Origin: Motiliproteus sp. MSK22-1
GTDB lineage: Bacteria > Pseudomonadota > Gammaproteobacteria > Pseudomonadales > Balneatricaceae
Assembly: GCF_001968815.1 (NCBI RefSeq)
Contig: NZ_MIEQ01000044.1
Span: 248,001 to 312,000 of the forward strand
Direction: 5' to 3'
Length of the DNA stretch: 64,000 nt
Made by a program: the position numbers and the translations under genes. A model generated the notes under the pieces. It made no database searches and had not been told where the DNA came from. It was given only the letters and a program-made list of their open reading frames with translations. This document shows positions 9,423-19,452 of the stretch, one piece after another. Within the stretch, counting starts at the first letter, position 1, and each line of letters begins with the position of its first letter.

Positions 9423-10448
9423 CTAGGAAACCTTTTCACCATGGGCCTGCTTATCGGCATGATAAGAGGAGCGTACAAGCGGGCCACTTGCCACATGCTT
9501 AAAACCAAGTTCTTTTGCAACTCTCGCATACTCATCGAATTCATCCGGATGAACGAATCGCTCGACCGCCAAGTGGTCCCGACTGGGTTGCAGGTACTGG
9601 CCGATGGTAATCATATCCACATCATGAGCCCGAAGATCCTTCAGTACTTCAATTATCTCTTCGTTGCTTTCGCCCAGCCCGACCATTAATCCTGATTTAG
9701 TTGTGACCTCAGGGCAACGTTCCTTGAATTTCTTCAGCAGGTCTAATGACCACTGGTAATCAGAACCTGGACGAATCTTTTTATAAAGCCGGGGAACAGA
9801 CTCCAGATTATGGTTAAAGACGTCTGGCGGCGACACAGCCAAAGCATCCAGAGCTACGTCCATCCGCCCACGAAAATCAGGAACCAGCGTTTCCAGCTCA
9901 ATGGTGTCACAGCGTGCACGGGTCTCAGCAACGCAATTAGCAAAGTGCGATGCACCTCCATCACGCAGGTCATCACGATCTACAGAGGTAATAACCACAT
10001 ATTTCAAGCCCATATCCGTAATCGCTTTAGCAAGCTCTTTGGGTTCGTTTTCATCAAGAGCATTGGGGCGGCCATGCGCCACATCACAGAATGGACAACG
10101 ACGGGTACAAATATCCCCCATGATCATAAAGGTGGCAGTGCCATTGCTAAAGCATTCGCCAAGGTTTGGACAGCTTGCCTCTTCGCATACAGAGGCAAGT
10201 TTATGCTTTCGCAGTTGTTGCTTGATGCCATTGACCTTAGCGGAAGAACCCAGACGCACTTTTAGCCAAGAAGGCTTCTTTTGCAGGTCTTCTTTCTCGG
10301 TGGGAATAACTTTGATCGGGATACGGGAAACTTTATCTGCGCCGCGTAACTTAACGCCCTGCTCAGCACGACGATTTTTAGCGCTATTCTTCGGAGAAGT
10401 TTCTCGCAGATTCTGTTCTGTAGGAGTGTGATCTGAAGAGTGTGACAT
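9423..10448 (-). CDS. lipA: lipoyl synthase
   Basis: Radical-SAM enzyme that inserts two sulfur atoms into protein-bound octanoyl groups, completing lipoate on 2-oxoacid dehydrogenases and the glycine-cleavage H protein. The radical-SAM cluster motif CTRRCPFC and the auxiliary cluster motif [12 protein letters not shown] are both intact, and the C-terminal RSSYHA carries the serine ligand of the auxiliary cluster. About 341 residues from ATG 10448; the frame extends to ATG 10487, which would overlap lipB by 32 nt. The N-terminal 40 residues are a basic, low-complexity extension compared with E. coli. It lies directly downstream of lipB. Confidence 0.96.
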   Translation of the reverse strand: MSHSSDHTPTEQNLRETSPKNSAKNRRAEQGVKLRGADKVSRIPIKVIPTEKEDLQKKPSWLKVRLGSSAKVNGIKQQLRKHKLASVCEEASCPNLGECFSNGTATFMIMGDICTRRCPFCDVAHGRPNALDENEPKELAKAITDMGLKYVVITSVDRDDLRDGGASHFANCVAETRARCDTIELETLVPDFRGRMDVALDALAVSPPDVFNHNLESVPRLYKKIRPGSDYQWSLDLLKKFKERCPEVTTKSGLMVGLGESNEEIIEVLKDLRAHDVDMITIGQYLQPSRDHLAVERFVHPDEFDEYARVAKELGFKHVASGPLVRSSYHADKQAHGEKVS

Positions 10449-10455
10449 TCGAGGG

Positions 10456-11118
10456 TTAATCCAGCTGCTGCTTTTCAATGACGGCATTATAACCCAATCG
10501 ATGGGTCAAGTATTCCAACAGATGTCGACTGATTTCATCCATTGTCGCTTTTTCAGCCAGCTGCTTGACCTGCACCATCTGTAAACCGGGGTACCCACAG
10601 GGGTTGATGCGCTGAAACGGAGCTATATCCATATCAACATTGAGTGCTAATCCGTGAAAACTGCACCCTCTTCTAACTCTTAGTCCTAGCGAAGCTAACT
10701 TATCTTCTTTAACATAGACTCCCGGTGCATCTGCTTTAGGATAAGCTTCAACAGCATAAAGCTTCATCACATGAACGATAGATTCTTCCATTAGCGTGAC
10801 AAGCTCACGAACTCCAATTTTTAACCGCTTAAGGTTTAGCAGCAAATAAACAATAAGCTGTCCCGGGCCGTGATAGGTAACCTGTCCTCCCCTATCCACT
10901 TTGACTACCGGAATATCCCCAGGTGCCAACAGATGTTCTTCCTTACCCGCCTGCCCCTGTGTAAATACCGGCTCATGCTCCAGCAACCAGATCTCGTCCG
11001 ACGTATCTGAATCACGGCTGTCAGTAAACTGCTGCATTGCCGCCAATATTGGCATATAAGGCTGCAAACCTAATTGTCGTACGATCAGTTCAGAAGACAT
11101 AACTGTAGAACCCATCAA
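10456..11118 (-). CDS. lipB: octanoyltransferase LipB
   Basis: Transfers octanoate from acyl carrier protein to lipoyl domains, the first step of lipoate synthesis. Family motifs are present: [14 protein letters not shown], the catalytic-lysine segment [10 protein letters not shown], the FHGLALNV strand and the catalytic cysteine in INPCGYPGL. Length 220 residues is normal. ATG 11118 overlaps the stop of the upstream ybeD-type gene (ATGA), pointing to translational coupling; ATG 11100 is an in-frame alternative. lipA follows within a few bases, so ybeD-lipB-lipA form one operon. Confidence 0.96.
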   Translation of the reverse strand: MMGSTVMSSELIVRQLGLQPYMPILAAMQQFTDSRDSDTSDEIWLLEHEPVFTQGQAGKEEHLLAPGDIPVVKVDRGGQVTYHGPGQLIVYLLLNLKRLKIGVRELVTLMEESIVHVMKLYAVEAYPKADAPGVYVKEDKLASLGLRVRRGCSFHGLALNVDMDIAPFQRINPCGYPGLQMVQVKQLAEKATMDEISRHLLEYLTHRLGYNAVIEKQQLD

Positions 11119-11387
11119 ATCACCATCTGTACACGGCCCGTAGCCATCAGGTCTTGATGAATAGCTTTCAGCTGGTTTACCCCGGTGGCAGTAATCCGAA
11201 CTCTGACAGAAATGAACTTACCATTACGGCTCGGGTTTTCACTCAGTGTTTTCTGATCAAAGTCTGCTACATGCTTTTGCAGAATCTCGACCACCAGATC
11301 CTGAAAACCCGGTCCAGACCGACCAATTACCTTAATTGAGTAGTCAGGACAGGGGAATTCGATCTTCGGTGGTTCTTGTTTACTCAT
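11115..11387 (-). CDS. YbeD/DUF493 family protein
   Basis: Small cytoplasmic protein of the YbeD (DUF493) family, with an ACT-like alpha/beta fold and suspected regulatory role in lipoate metabolism. The 90-residue sequence contains the family signatures [12 protein letters not shown] near the start, the [16 protein letters not shown] strand in the middle and the [19 protein letters not shown] terminus. It is immediately upstream of lipB with a 4-nt overlap. The biochemical role remains unknown in the family; the link to lipoate is from gene order. Confidence 0.93.
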   Translation of the reverse strand: MSKQEPPKIEFPCPDYSIKVIGRSGPGFQDLVVEILQKHVADFDQKTLSENPSRNGKFISVRVRITATGVNQLKAIHQDLMATGRVQMVI

Positions 11388-11551
11388 AACCGTTTACTCG
11401 TAACCATTTTCCAAAAAAGGGTGCTTATCTTCCGGCACAACCCGTTAATACAGAATTGTATCATCCGAGACTTAAAACGATGAACACCGGACCAACTCGC
11501 AGGTTATTCCGGTACCCTATTTTATTCTGCCACTGCATGGTACTGTCACAA

Positions 11552-12415
11552 CTAATTGCAAGCATCAAACAACTGCTTTTCAAAGCATTGATACAGTTCA
11601 GCCATCCGCCTCCAAAGAGGCCCCGGTTGACCATTGGCAACAGCCTGACCGTCAATTTGCAATACAGGTATAACTCCTCGCGTTGAACTACTGATCCAGA
11701 CCTCTTCTGCCCTGTGCAGACAGGAAGCCGGGAGATTCTTTTCCTGCCAATCGATATTGTTAGCGGAGGCCAGCTCCAACAGAAGATTTCGTGTAGTGCC
11801 GCCGAGTATCAGCTCGTTCGTTGCAGGAGTAAAAATAGTACGGTCCTGAATTACAAACAGATTAGAGGAAGAACCTTCTGTCAGGTAGCCATCTCGAACC
11901 ATCAGTGCTTCCTGTGCACCGGATTCCAAAGCCTGCTGAATTGCCATTATGTTTCCGAGCAGCCCGGTGGTTTTTATCTCACAATGACGCCATCGAATAT
12001 CTTCAGTCGTTATCGCATGAATACCTTTCACCAGATCAAGGTTTCCTTCTAACGCAACCGCTATCGGATAACTGAAAATTACAACGGTTGGTACCAGGGG
12101 AGTTTGACAAACCACTCTTCGCTGAGTGTCGGCACCACGGGTAATTTGTAAATACACCGCTCTGTTTCCACCGCCATTACGCTGAACGACTTCTGAACAG
12201 AGGGCCGCAAAGTCCAGATTCAACTCCATCTTCACAACTCTCATACCTTCTTTCAGCCGCTCAAGGTGCTCCTCTAAACGAAACCCTATGCCATGATAGA
12301 AAGGTATGACTTCGTAAAGGCTGTCAGAAAACAAAAACCCCCGATCAAAGATAGAGACTCTGGCCTCTTCAGCAGGGACAAATTCACCATTAAGATAAAC
12401 GATACCGCTCATCAA
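11552..12415 (-). CDS. dat: D-amino acid aminotransferase (class IV)
   Basis: PLP-dependent fold-type IV aminotransferase interconverting D-alanine and D-glutamate, which fits its position beside peptidoglycan genes. The 287-residue product has the N-terminal YLNGEFVPAEEARVSIFDRGFLFSDSLYEV segment, ITRGADTQR, the probable PLP lysine in EIKTTGLLGN, the EGSSSNLF phosphate-contact loop and the LGGTTRNLLLELA region. D-amino acid and branched-chain aminotransferases share this fold; the DRGF/SLYEV and RGADTQR features favour the D-amino acid type. In Pseudomonas-like genomes a dat homologue occupies this same slot before dacA. Confidence 0.87.
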   Translation of the reverse strand: MMSGIVYLNGEFVPAEEARVSIFDRGFLFSDSLYEVIPFYHGIGFRLEEHLERLKEGMRVVKMELNLDFAALCSEVVQRNGGGNRAVYLQITRGADTQRRVVCQTPLVPTVVIFSYPIAVALEGNLDLVKGIHAITTEDIRWRHCEIKTTGLLGNIMAIQQALESGAQEALMVRDGYLTEGSSSNLFVIQDRTIFTPATNELILGGTTRNLLLELASANNIDWQEKNLPASCLHRAEEVWISSSTRGVIPVLQIDGQAVANGQPGPLWRRMAELYQCFEKQLFDACN

Positions 12416-12524
12416 TTAGGCCTTTTCTTAGTGGACAGGGTTTAGTATGAAGGAAAATGAAGGTGACGTGAAACCCCTGCCGAATTCCCTTGACAGAATC
12501 CGGCACAGAGCACGCTTTTAACAG

Positions 12525-13682
12525 TTAACCGATCAGGCCAAGGAAAAACAGTACAATACTGTGCCAAATACGCTTAATCAATCCTGCTGGTTCTACCGAT
12601 TCAAGCGCGACTACAGGACTATCCAGCAAGGTTTCACCATTCAGAGATATATTGATAGAACCATAACGAGCACCTTCAACGACAGGAGCAGTAATCGTTT
12701 TATCCAGATCAAGCGATACGGACAACGCTTTACTCTGCCCGCGTGGAATAGTAATAGCTACAGGCTCTACCGTGCCGAGCTGAATATTGTCTTTCAAGCC
12801 TGCCCATACTTTTGCCTGATTCAGAACTTCTCCGGCTTTGTATAGCTCCAAAGACTCGTAGTATCTGAACCCGTAGGCTAATAACTTTTGACTTTCCTGA
12901 GCCCGGGATTCTTCGCTTCGGGTACCCATCACAACAGAAATCAACCGCATCCCTTTTCGCTTGGCCGAGGTAACCAAACAATAGCCTGCAGCATCTGTGT
13001 GGCCGGTTTTCAGGCCATCAACACTCTTATCACGCCAAAGCAGCTTATTGCGATTTGGCTGTCGTATTTTGTTATAGGTAAAGTACTTCTCAGAGTAAGT
13101 TCCATAATGATCGGGAAAACCCTTAATAATCGCACGGGCCAGCAACGCCAGATCAGCAGCAGAAGTGTAGTGACCTTCAGCAGGCAACCCTGTAGCGTTA
13201 ATAAAATGACTGTTCTGCATTCCCAATAATTGGGCATGTTGATTCATCAGGTCAGCAAAAGCACCTTCGCTGCCTGCTACATGTTCTGCCATGGCAACAC
13301 TGGCGTCATTTCCGGATTGAATGATTATTCCCTTTAAAAGATCAGAAACTTTGACCTGAGTACCCTCACGAATAAACATTCGAGAACCCGGTGTCCGCCA
13401 CGCTTTTTCGCTCACTAACGCCAAATCATCCACTCCTATATTTCCCTTGCCTATCTCATAAGCAGAAATATAACTGGTCATCAATTTGGTCAGACTGGCA
13501 GGAGGAATCCGCTTATTCTCGTTATTCGCAACAAGCACCTTGCCGGTATCAGCATCTATTAGAATATATGCTGTCGCCGCCAACTTTGGCGCCGCAGGTA
13601 TCAATACAGGCGCAGCAAACAACTGTGCACTAAAAAAACAAAGAACAAGGAACGAGTTAAAAGCAGTAGCGATTTTTTTCAT
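12525..13682 (-). CDS. dacA: D-alanyl-D-alanine carboxypeptidase (PBP5/6 type)
   Basis: Low-molecular-weight penicillin-binding protein trimming the terminal D-Ala of peptidoglycan pentapeptides at the periplasmic face of the inner membrane. The three serine-enzyme motifs are present: PASLTKLMTS (SxxK), QSGNDASVA (SxN) and DGLKTGHTD (KTG). A PBP5_C beta domain follows and the protein ends in an amphipathic anchor helix, IKRIWHSIVLFFLGLIG. ATG 13682 gives a signal peptide ending in LFA; the frame extends upstream to 13745 without a convincing signal sequence. About 385 residues. Neighbours are dat and rlpA. Confidence 0.95.
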   Translation of the reverse strand: MKKIATAFNSFLVLCFFSAQLFAAPVLIPAAPKLAATAYILIDADTGKVLVANNENKRIPPASLTKLMTSYISAYEIGKGNIGVDDLALVSEKAWRTPGSRMFIREGTQVKVSDLLKGIIIQSGNDASVAMAEHVAGSEGAFADLMNQHAQLLGMQNSHFINATGLPAEGHYTSAADLALLARAIIKGFPDHYGTYSEKYFTYNKIRQPNRNKLLWRDKSVDGLKTGHTDAAGYCLVTSAKRKGMRLISVVMGTRSEESRAQESQKLLAYGFRYYESLELYKAGEVLNQAKVWAGLKDNIQLGTVEPVAITIPRGQSKALSVSLDLDKTITAPVVEGARYGSINISLNGETLLDSPVVALESVEPAGLIKRIWHSIVLFFLGLIG

Positions 13683-13954
13683 TAGCGTTTTATCAGTAAC
13701 TGTGAATTTTGGTATACGATTGAAAAAGACTGTGGATTCTAACACTGATTTACCAGAGAAATAGCTCTATCTCTTCTGGCATTCAGTTCCAGTTAGATAA
13801 TCTGCCCATAAATTGACAACCGCTTAGTCAAAGTGCAAGCGATTAGCCCAGCCTCTCTATCAACTCAAACGACCCGTGATGTATCTATAATTATTTGACC
13901 TGTCTATTCATCTAGAAACAGCCAACCATCCTGACATACGTTCCATCAAGCATC

Positions 13955-14836
13955 TCAGGGGAAATTGATCAAACGAAAATCTGCAAAACCGGCAGAGCGC
14001 AATGCCGAGAAAACCTCCTCCATGGGGCTACTTTTTTCCACTGGTCCCATCTGAACACGATAAACAGGATTAGTTCCTTCCCGTTTTCTGATCAATACCT
14101 GAAGCCCCTTATCCAGGGATTCCAATTGGGTTTTAACAGTTTGCGCCGCAGCCCAACTGGAGTAGGCGCCAACCTGAATATACTGTCTTGTGGAACCGCT
14201 TGCAGCAAATTGAGAAGCTTCTTTAACAGGTGCACCTAACCCCGGTTGAGCCTCTGTCACCAGCTGGCTTACAGAATAGCCTTGTGGATTGATGGCTTCA
14301 ACTTCCACCCTCGCAGTTCCCTTTTTAAGCATATTGAGCTTGTATGCAGCGGCATAAGAGAGATCAATCAGTCTTGAGCCATGAAATGGCCCACGATCAT
14401 TAACCCGAACAACAACAGAACGGTTATTGTCCAGATTGGTTACCCTGACGTAGCTTGGCAGAGGAAGCGACTTATGGGCAGCAGACATCCCGTACATATC
14501 ATAAATTTCACCGTTTGAGGTCTTATGTCCATGGAATTTTTTTCCGTACCAGGAGGCGGTCCCCTGCTGGCGATATCCTTCGCTGCTGGGCATCACATAG
14601 TATCGCTTGCCCCAAACTTCATAGGGGCTTTTATTGCCACCACGGCTTCGTGGTTCAAGCCGGGGTACAGCGTCAGCAACCTTGGACAAGTCCACCTGCT
14701 TATCGGGACCACGATCCTGACTGATGCTATAGCGACTACTCGACTTGGAACCAGAACCGGAACATCCTGCCAATAACGCCAAAACCAAGATCGCTAACGA
14801 TAATTTTAAATAACTCAAACTAAATCCTGGACTCAT
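13955..14836 (-). CDS. rlpA: septal ring lytic transglycosylase RlpA
   Basis: Outer-membrane lipoprotein that cleaves denuded glycan strands at the division septum. The lipobox LLAGC (Cys25) follows the signal core. The double-psi beta-barrel contains GTASWYGKKFHGHKTSNGE and VRVNDRGPFHGSRLIDLS, with the catalytic-type acidic residue in NDRGPF. A C-terminal SPOR domain (about 215-290) begins QYIQVGAYSS and should bind denuded peptidoglycan. Length 293 residues. ATG 14836 overlaps the mltB stop (ATGA), so both are translationally coupled murein hydrolases. Confidence 0.95.
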   Translation of the reverse strand: MSPGFSLSYLKLSLAILVLALLAGCSGSGSKSSSRYSISQDRGPDKQVDLSKVADAVPRLEPRSRGGNKSPYEVWGKRYYVMPSSEGYRQQGTASWYGKKFHGHKTSNGEIYDMYGMSAAHKSLPLPSYVRVTNLDNNRSVVVRVNDRGPFHGSRLIDLSYAAAYKLNMLKKGTARVEVEAINPQGYSVSQLVTEAQPGLGAPVKEASQFAASGSTRQYIQVGAYSSWAAAQTVKTQLESLDKGLQVLIRKREGTNPVYRVQMGPVEKSSPMEEVFSALRSAGFADFRLINFP

Positions 14837-15978
14837 GACTTGGTTAGGGTGTTATCTTTTCGAACAGCTTTAGTTTCTGTGTTTTTGGTGGATTCAACGG
14901 AATCAGAAGCCGAAGTGCCAACTGCCGCGGTGTTAGTTTTGCTGGAAGTCGAATTCGCTTTGGTGTGAGCCGCCAGGATTTCCTGGCTCAACTGATGAAC
15001 AGCCATAGCATAAAGCCGGCTATGGTTATAGCGAGTGATGACATAAAAGTTGTGTAGTCCCAGCCAATGCTCGGTCTTACTTCCTGTATGCATTTTCATT
15101 GCAGTGGCAACACTTGAATCCGGTATAGAGTTTTTCTCTTTGGCAACAACTCCAGACTTTTTCCAATCCGCCAAGGTTATTTTCGGCTTTAATTGCTGGT
15201 TAAACAGACTCTTGTCAACCTCCGTCGTCAACTTCGCAGGGAAGGTCACAGGCTCTCCGGACTTCCAGCCATGACTGCGGAAGTAATTGGCGACGCTCCC
15301 TATCGCGTCAACCGGGTTATTGAGTATATCCCTCTGACCATCACCATCAAAATCTACTGCATAGTGGCGATAACTGCTGGGTATAAACTGTCCATATCCC
15401 ATTGCACCGGCATAAGAACCCTTAATTTTTGAACTTTCCAGATTTTCTTCCTTTATCAGATATAGCAATTCCTTCAGCTGTCCCGAAAAGAACTTGGCTC
15501 TCGGGGGGTAGTCAAATGCCAACGTTGCCAATGCATCCAGTACTCGATACTTACCTGCGTGACGGCCATAGCGAGTTTCTACGCCTATGATAGCTACAAT
15601 AATTTCTGGCGATACCCCGTATTTCTCGCTTGCTCGATTTAAAGCTTCCTGTTGCTTATCCCAGAACTCCACCCCTTGTGTTACTCGTTTTTTTCCAAGA
15701 AAGATTTTTCGATACTTGCCCCAGTCAAGCCTTCTCTCTGCCGGTCTCGAAATAGCTTTAAGGATCGATTCCTGACGGTGGGCATCGTTTATCAAGCTTT
15801 CTACATAGGCGCGGTCAAAGCCCTCGTTGACCATCTCATCAACAAAGAGCTTGGCTTTAGGATTCTGTGAATAACTGGTGTCACTAAATGCCTGAGCAGG
15901 GGATAAAGACAACAAGACCGCCAGAGCAGGCACTATAGCCCGTAGCTGCAATTTCAACCCCAGAGAATGAAAAGTCAT
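14833..15978 (-). CDS. mltB: lytic murein transglycosylase B
   Basis: Membrane-associated murein hydrolase making 1,6-anhydro-muropeptides. The 381-residue protein has a signal peptide ending around AQAFS, a catalytic glutamate in AIIGVETRYGRHAGKYRVLDALATLAFD, and the family motif GAMGYGQFIPSSYRHYAVDFDGDGQRD. Unlike E. coli MltB no clear lipobox is visible, so it may be soluble in the periplasm, as some Pseudomonas homologues are. The C-terminal 45 residues are a Ser/Thr/Lys-rich low-complexity tail. It lies between rodA and rlpA, separated from rodA by a tandem repeat. Confidence 0.94.
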   Translation of the reverse strand: MTFHSLGLKLQLRAIVPALAVLLSLSPAQAFSDTSYSQNPKAKLFVDEMVNEGFDRAYVESLINDAHRQESILKAISRPAERRLDWGKYRKIFLGKKRVTQGVEFWDKQQEALNRASEKYGVSPEIIVAIIGVETRYGRHAGKYRVLDALATLAFDYPPRAKFFSGQLKELLYLIKEENLESSKIKGSYAGAMGYGQFIPSSYRHYAVDFDGDGQRDILNNPVDAIGSVANYFRSHGWKSGEPVTFPAKLTTEVDKSLFNQQLKPKITLADWKKSGVVAKEKNSIPDSSVATAMKMHTGSKTEHWLGLHNFYVITRYNHSRLYAMAVHQLSQEILAAHTKANSTSSKTNTAAVGTSASDSVESTKNTETKAVRKDNTLTKS

Positions 15979-16019
15979 TGAGCATATCCCATTACAAATT
16001 TATACATGACAAAAACGTT

Positions 16020-16104
16020 AATACTATCGTTAAACCTGAAAATACCGTTAAACCTGAAAATACCGTTAAACCTGGCAATACCGTTAAATCTGGACAATAC
16101 CGTT
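16020..16104. repeat. 18-bp tandem repeat between mltB and rodA
   Basis: About four and a half units of an 18-bp sequence (core AATACCGTTAAACCTGAA) run head to tail, diverging at both ends. The array fills most of the gap between the rodA stop and the mltB start. The forward frame would read a TVKPEN-type hexapeptide repeat, but that frame overlaps rodA and has no ribosome site, so it is treated as non-coding. Confidence 0.85.
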
Positions 16105-16115
16105 CAGCCATAGCG

Positions 16116-17261
16116 CTACCGCGTGACCATGGAACGATGTGTATGAATAGACATTATAATTCCAAAACCGGCTAACAGAGTGACTATCGAAGTACCTCCA
16201 AAACTGACAAGAGGCAACGGTACGCCAACAACCGGTAATATTCCACTCACCATACCAAAATTAACGAACACATATACAAAGAAAGTTAACGTCAGACTTC
16301 CCGCCAGCAACCGGCCAAAAGTGTCCTGAGCATGAGTCGCAATATAAAGCCCCCGGGCGATAACACACAGATAGATCGCCAACAGGGCAAGCACTCCCAC
16401 CAAACCCAGCTCTTCCGCCAGAACTGCAAGGATAAAATCCGTGTGGCTCTCGGGCAAAAAGTCCAACTGTGACTGGGTACCATTCAACCAGCCCTTACCA
16501 TCAATACCCCCTGAACCTATAGCTGTCTTGGCCTGAATAATATTCCACCCCGACCCCAATGGATCACTTTCCGGATCCAGGAAAGTCAATACTCTCTGGC
16601 GCTGGTAGTCTCTCATCCCCATCCATAGAAGCGGACCGCAAGCAGTAGCAACAGCGCTGGCACCAAATATGTACCGCCAACGAATACCAGACAATAACAA
16701 AACAAAAACACCAGAGGAACCAATTAACAGAGAAGTCCCCAGATCCGGCTGTTTAGCAATTAACAATACGGGAATAGCAATGAGCATCAAGACAATGACG
16801 ACATTACGAAGGCTAGGAGGCAGCGGTTTTTCAGCGAAAAACCAAGCCAGGGTCATAGGCACTATCAATTTCATGATTTCCGAAGGTTGAAATCGTGGCA
16901 ATCCGGGAAACGCAATCCAGCGCTGAGCCCCCTTGGCCCCTACCCCAAATAACAATACGGCAACTAATAATCCGACCCCTCCTACAAACAGCCAGGGCGC
17001 CCATCGTCGGAAATGACGTGGGTTCAGCCAGGCTGCTGCAATCATCACTGAAAATGCAACGCCGTAGCGAACCAACTGTTTCTGAAATGAAGCCGCGCTT
17101 TGCCCGGAAGCACTGTAATACACAAACAGCCCATAGCCAGCCAGTATCAGCAACAGAATCAATAAAATGGCATCCACATGGGTGTAGGACCACAGGCTTC
17201 GCTCACGTTGAAAGTGATTTGAAGCATCGGGTAATACACGCTGAAAGTCACTATGGCTCAA
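16116..17261 (-). CDS. rodA: peptidoglycan glycosyltransferase RodA
   Basis: SEDS-family polymerase of the elongasome, making glycan strands from lipid II with PBP2. The 381-residue protein has about ten transmembrane helices. Recognisable SEDS segments include WIAFPGLPRFQPSEIMKL, the KQPDLGTSLL loop, the functional aspartate segment in the large periplasmic loop near ESDPLGSGWNIIQAKTAIGSGG, FLPESHTDFILAVLAEELG, and the C-terminal GVPLPLVSFGGTS. It is downstream of mrdA by 30 nt and surely in the same operon. Confidence 0.96.
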   Translation of the reverse strand: MSHSDFQRVLPDASNHFQRERSLWSYTHVDAILLILLLILAGYGLFVYYSASGQSAASFQKQLVRYGVAFSVMIAAAWLNPRHFRRWAPWLFVGGVGLLVAVLLFGVGAKGAQRWIAFPGLPRFQPSEIMKLIVPMTLAWFFAEKPLPPSLRNVVIVLMLIAIPVLLIAKQPDLGTSLLIGSSGVFVLLLSGIRWRYIFGASAVATACGPLLWMGMRDYQRQRVLTFLDPESDPLGSGWNIIQAKTAIGSGGIDGKGWLNGTQSQLDFLPESHTDFILAVLAEELGLVGVLALLAIYLCVIARGLYIATHAQDTFGRLLAGSLTLTFFVYVFVNFGMVSGILPVVGVPLPLVSFGGTSIVTLLAGFGIIMSIHTHRSMVTR

Positions 17262-17291
17262 CCGATTCGATCTCCACCTCTGAAATTATCA

Positions 17292-19181
17292 CTACTCCCC
17301 CCCACCTACATCAGCAATGGCTTCGTCATCAGAAGAGTGCCCGAGCAAATAAGTGTCAAATACCTTTCGCGCCACAGGTGCTGCCGCGCTGCTGCCACCA
17401 CCGGTATTTTCTACAATCACCGACAACACAATCTTTGGAGACTCAACCGGAGCAAAACCAATAAACAATGCATGATCACGATTTTTTTCTGACAGTGCTT
17501 CAGCGTCGTATCTTTCATCTTGCTTGATACCAACAACCTGTGCAGTTCCCGTCTTGCCTGCGATACGGTATTTAAGTCCTTTACCGATCCGTCTAGCCGT
17601 ACCGTTGCTGGCATGAATGACCTTTTCCATCGATTCAGTCATGTAATCCCAGTATTCATCTTTGGTTAACTTAACATCCGGTAATTGTTTTTCCGGCGGA
17701 ACATCAACGACAAAGCTGTCATCATTGGCTATTGTCTGTAGCATTCGGGGTGCCCACCATTTACCTCTATTTGCCAGCGTCATGGCAGCCGTAGCCAACT
17801 GCAACGGTGTTGCCACCATAAATCCCTGTCCGATACTGAGATTCAACGAGTCTCCCGGATACCAGGGACGGTTTCTGGATCGTTTTTTCCATTCTCTGGA
17901 GGGGAGAATCGCACCATGAGCTTCAGGAAGATCTACACTGGTCACTTTGCCAAAACCAAACCGTCCAAGATAATCTGACATAGGATCAATACCCATTCGA
18001 TGACCAACATCGTAAAAGTAAGTATCAACCGACTCGGTAATAGCCTTGCTGAGATCAACCTTTCCATGCCCCCACCTTTTCCAATCCCTGTATTTTCGTC
18101 CCCCACGGGTAATCTGGTAAAAACCCGGATCAAACATCGTGTAATCAAGCTTAACCGTACCGGAATCGACCGCTGCGATACCCACAAAAGGTTTAAGTGT
18201 TGATGCCGGTGGATAACGACCTCGGATGGCTCGGTTAAACAATGGTAAATCACTGGAGTTTTGTAATGCACGATAGTCTTTACCACTGATGCCTGTCACA
18301 AAAGAATTAGGGTCATAACCTGGCGTGCTTACAAGCGCTAAGATACCTCCGGTATTTGGGTCCATTGCTACAACAGCTCCCCGGCTTTCCCCCAGTGCTT
18401 TTTCAGCGGCCAGCTGCAAATTAAGATCCAGATATAGGTGAAGATCCTTTCCGGGAACCGGACTCTCTCGCTCTAGAACCCTCAAAACCCGACCGCGGGC
18501 ATTGGTTTCAACTTTCTGCATACCCACCTGACCGTGGAGAACATCTTCGTAGTACTTTTCCACTCCAAGCTTTCCGATATGGTGAGTACCACTATAATTG
18601 TGTGCATCAATCCGCTTCAGCTCACGCTCATTAATCCTGCCAACATATCCCAATGCGTGGACCAGAGATTTTCCGTAAGGGTAATAGCGAATCAGCTCGG
18701 CCTCTACCCGAACCCCCGGAAGACGGTGGAAATCCACCGCAATACGAGCGATTTCTTCATCGTTAAGTTTGAATTTCAGGGGCACTGACTGATAAGGACG
18801 GCGACGCTGATTTAAGCGCCTTTTAAAGCGTACGATATCATCATCGTTAATATCGACTACTTCAGCTAACCGCGCAATAACGCCATCAAGGTCCTGAACC
18901 AATTCCTTAATCAGCGTCAGGTTATGGCTGGGACGATTATCGGCAAGAAGCACACCATTTCGGTCATAGATCAGGCCTCTGGTTGGTGCCACAGGCTGGA
19001 GCTGCACTCGATTCAGATCAGATTTTACTCGGTAAGTATCGTATTGCAGCACCTGTAAATAGAACATACGGGCAACTAAACCAAGCATCATTAACACAAC
19101 TAAACAAAACGCAATTAGAGTGCGAAAAGTAAACGTCCGCCGCTCTTTGTGATGATCTTTCAGTGCTGTGGTATGTCTCAT
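17292..19181 (-). CDS. mrdA: penicillin-binding protein 2
   Basis: Transpeptidase partner of RodA in lateral-wall synthesis. One N-terminal membrane helix (about residues 20-45, LIAFCLVVLMMLGLVARMF) anchors a pedestal domain and a C-terminal transpeptidase domain. Active-site motifs are YPPASTLKPF (SxxK serine near residue 330), ESVDTYFYD (SxN-like, with Asp in the third position as common in PBP2) and AGKTGTAQVVG (KTG). The 629-residue length is normal. mrdA-rodA-mltB-rlpA-dacA run together as the rod-shape/murein operon. Confidence 0.96.
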   Translation of the reverse strand: MRHTTALKDHHKERRTFTFRTLIAFCLVVLMMLGLVARMFYLQVLQYDTYRVKSDLNRVQLQPVAPTRGLIYDRNGVLLADNRPSHNLTLIKELVQDLDGVIARLAEVVDINDDDIVRFKRRLNQRRRPYQSVPLKFKLNDEEIARIAVDFHRLPGVRVEAELIRYYPYGKSLVHALGYVGRINERELKRIDAHNYSGTHHIGKLGVEKYYEDVLHGQVGMQKVETNARGRVLRVLERESPVPGKDLHLYLDLNLQLAAEKALGESRGAVVAMDPNTGGILALVSTPGYDPNSFVTGISGKDYRALQNSSDLPLFNRAIRGRYPPASTLKPFVGIAAVDSGTVKLDYTMFDPGFYQITRGGRKYRDWKRWGHGKVDLSKAITESVDTYFYDVGHRMGIDPMSDYLGRFGFGKVTSVDLPEAHGAILPSREWKKRSRNRPWYPGDSLNLSIGQGFMVATPLQLATAAMTLANRGKWWAPRMLQTIANDDSFVVDVPPEKQLPDVKLTKDEYWDYMTESMEKVIHASNGTARRIGKGLKYRIAGKTGTAQVVGIKQDERYDAEALSEKNRDHALFIGFAPVESPKIVLSVIVENTGGGSSAAAPVARKVFDTYLLGHSSDDEAIADVGGGE

Positions 19182-19452
19182 TGCCGCCGTTGCTTATTAT
19201 ATGACCGGGTTATTACTGTCCCGCTGAGTGCCAGGTGATTCCAGGCTGTTGTACAGCAAGTCTCACTCCACCAATACTTATTTATACCTTTATCTCAATA
19301 CTTATTCATAACAGTGCTAATAGATTGATATTATTGATCAATAATGGGTAGCATGAAAAACAGACAAGACAAAGAAACGGTCTCTGTAGAGCAGTTGATT
19401 TTTTAACCGATTAACGTACTTACGCAGTTCAATTTCACCGATATCCAGACTA

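Noticed and set aside
9366-9423. Alternative hairpins between pilE and lipA
   Set aside because: GAGAC/GTCTC and GTCTCC/GGAGAC pairs are short, overlap each other and lack U-runs, so a terminator call is not supported.
15978-16175. Plus frame with a TVKPEN peptide repeat
   Set aside because: No ribosome site, overlaps the rodA 3' end, and the repeat is explained as a non-coding minisatellite.
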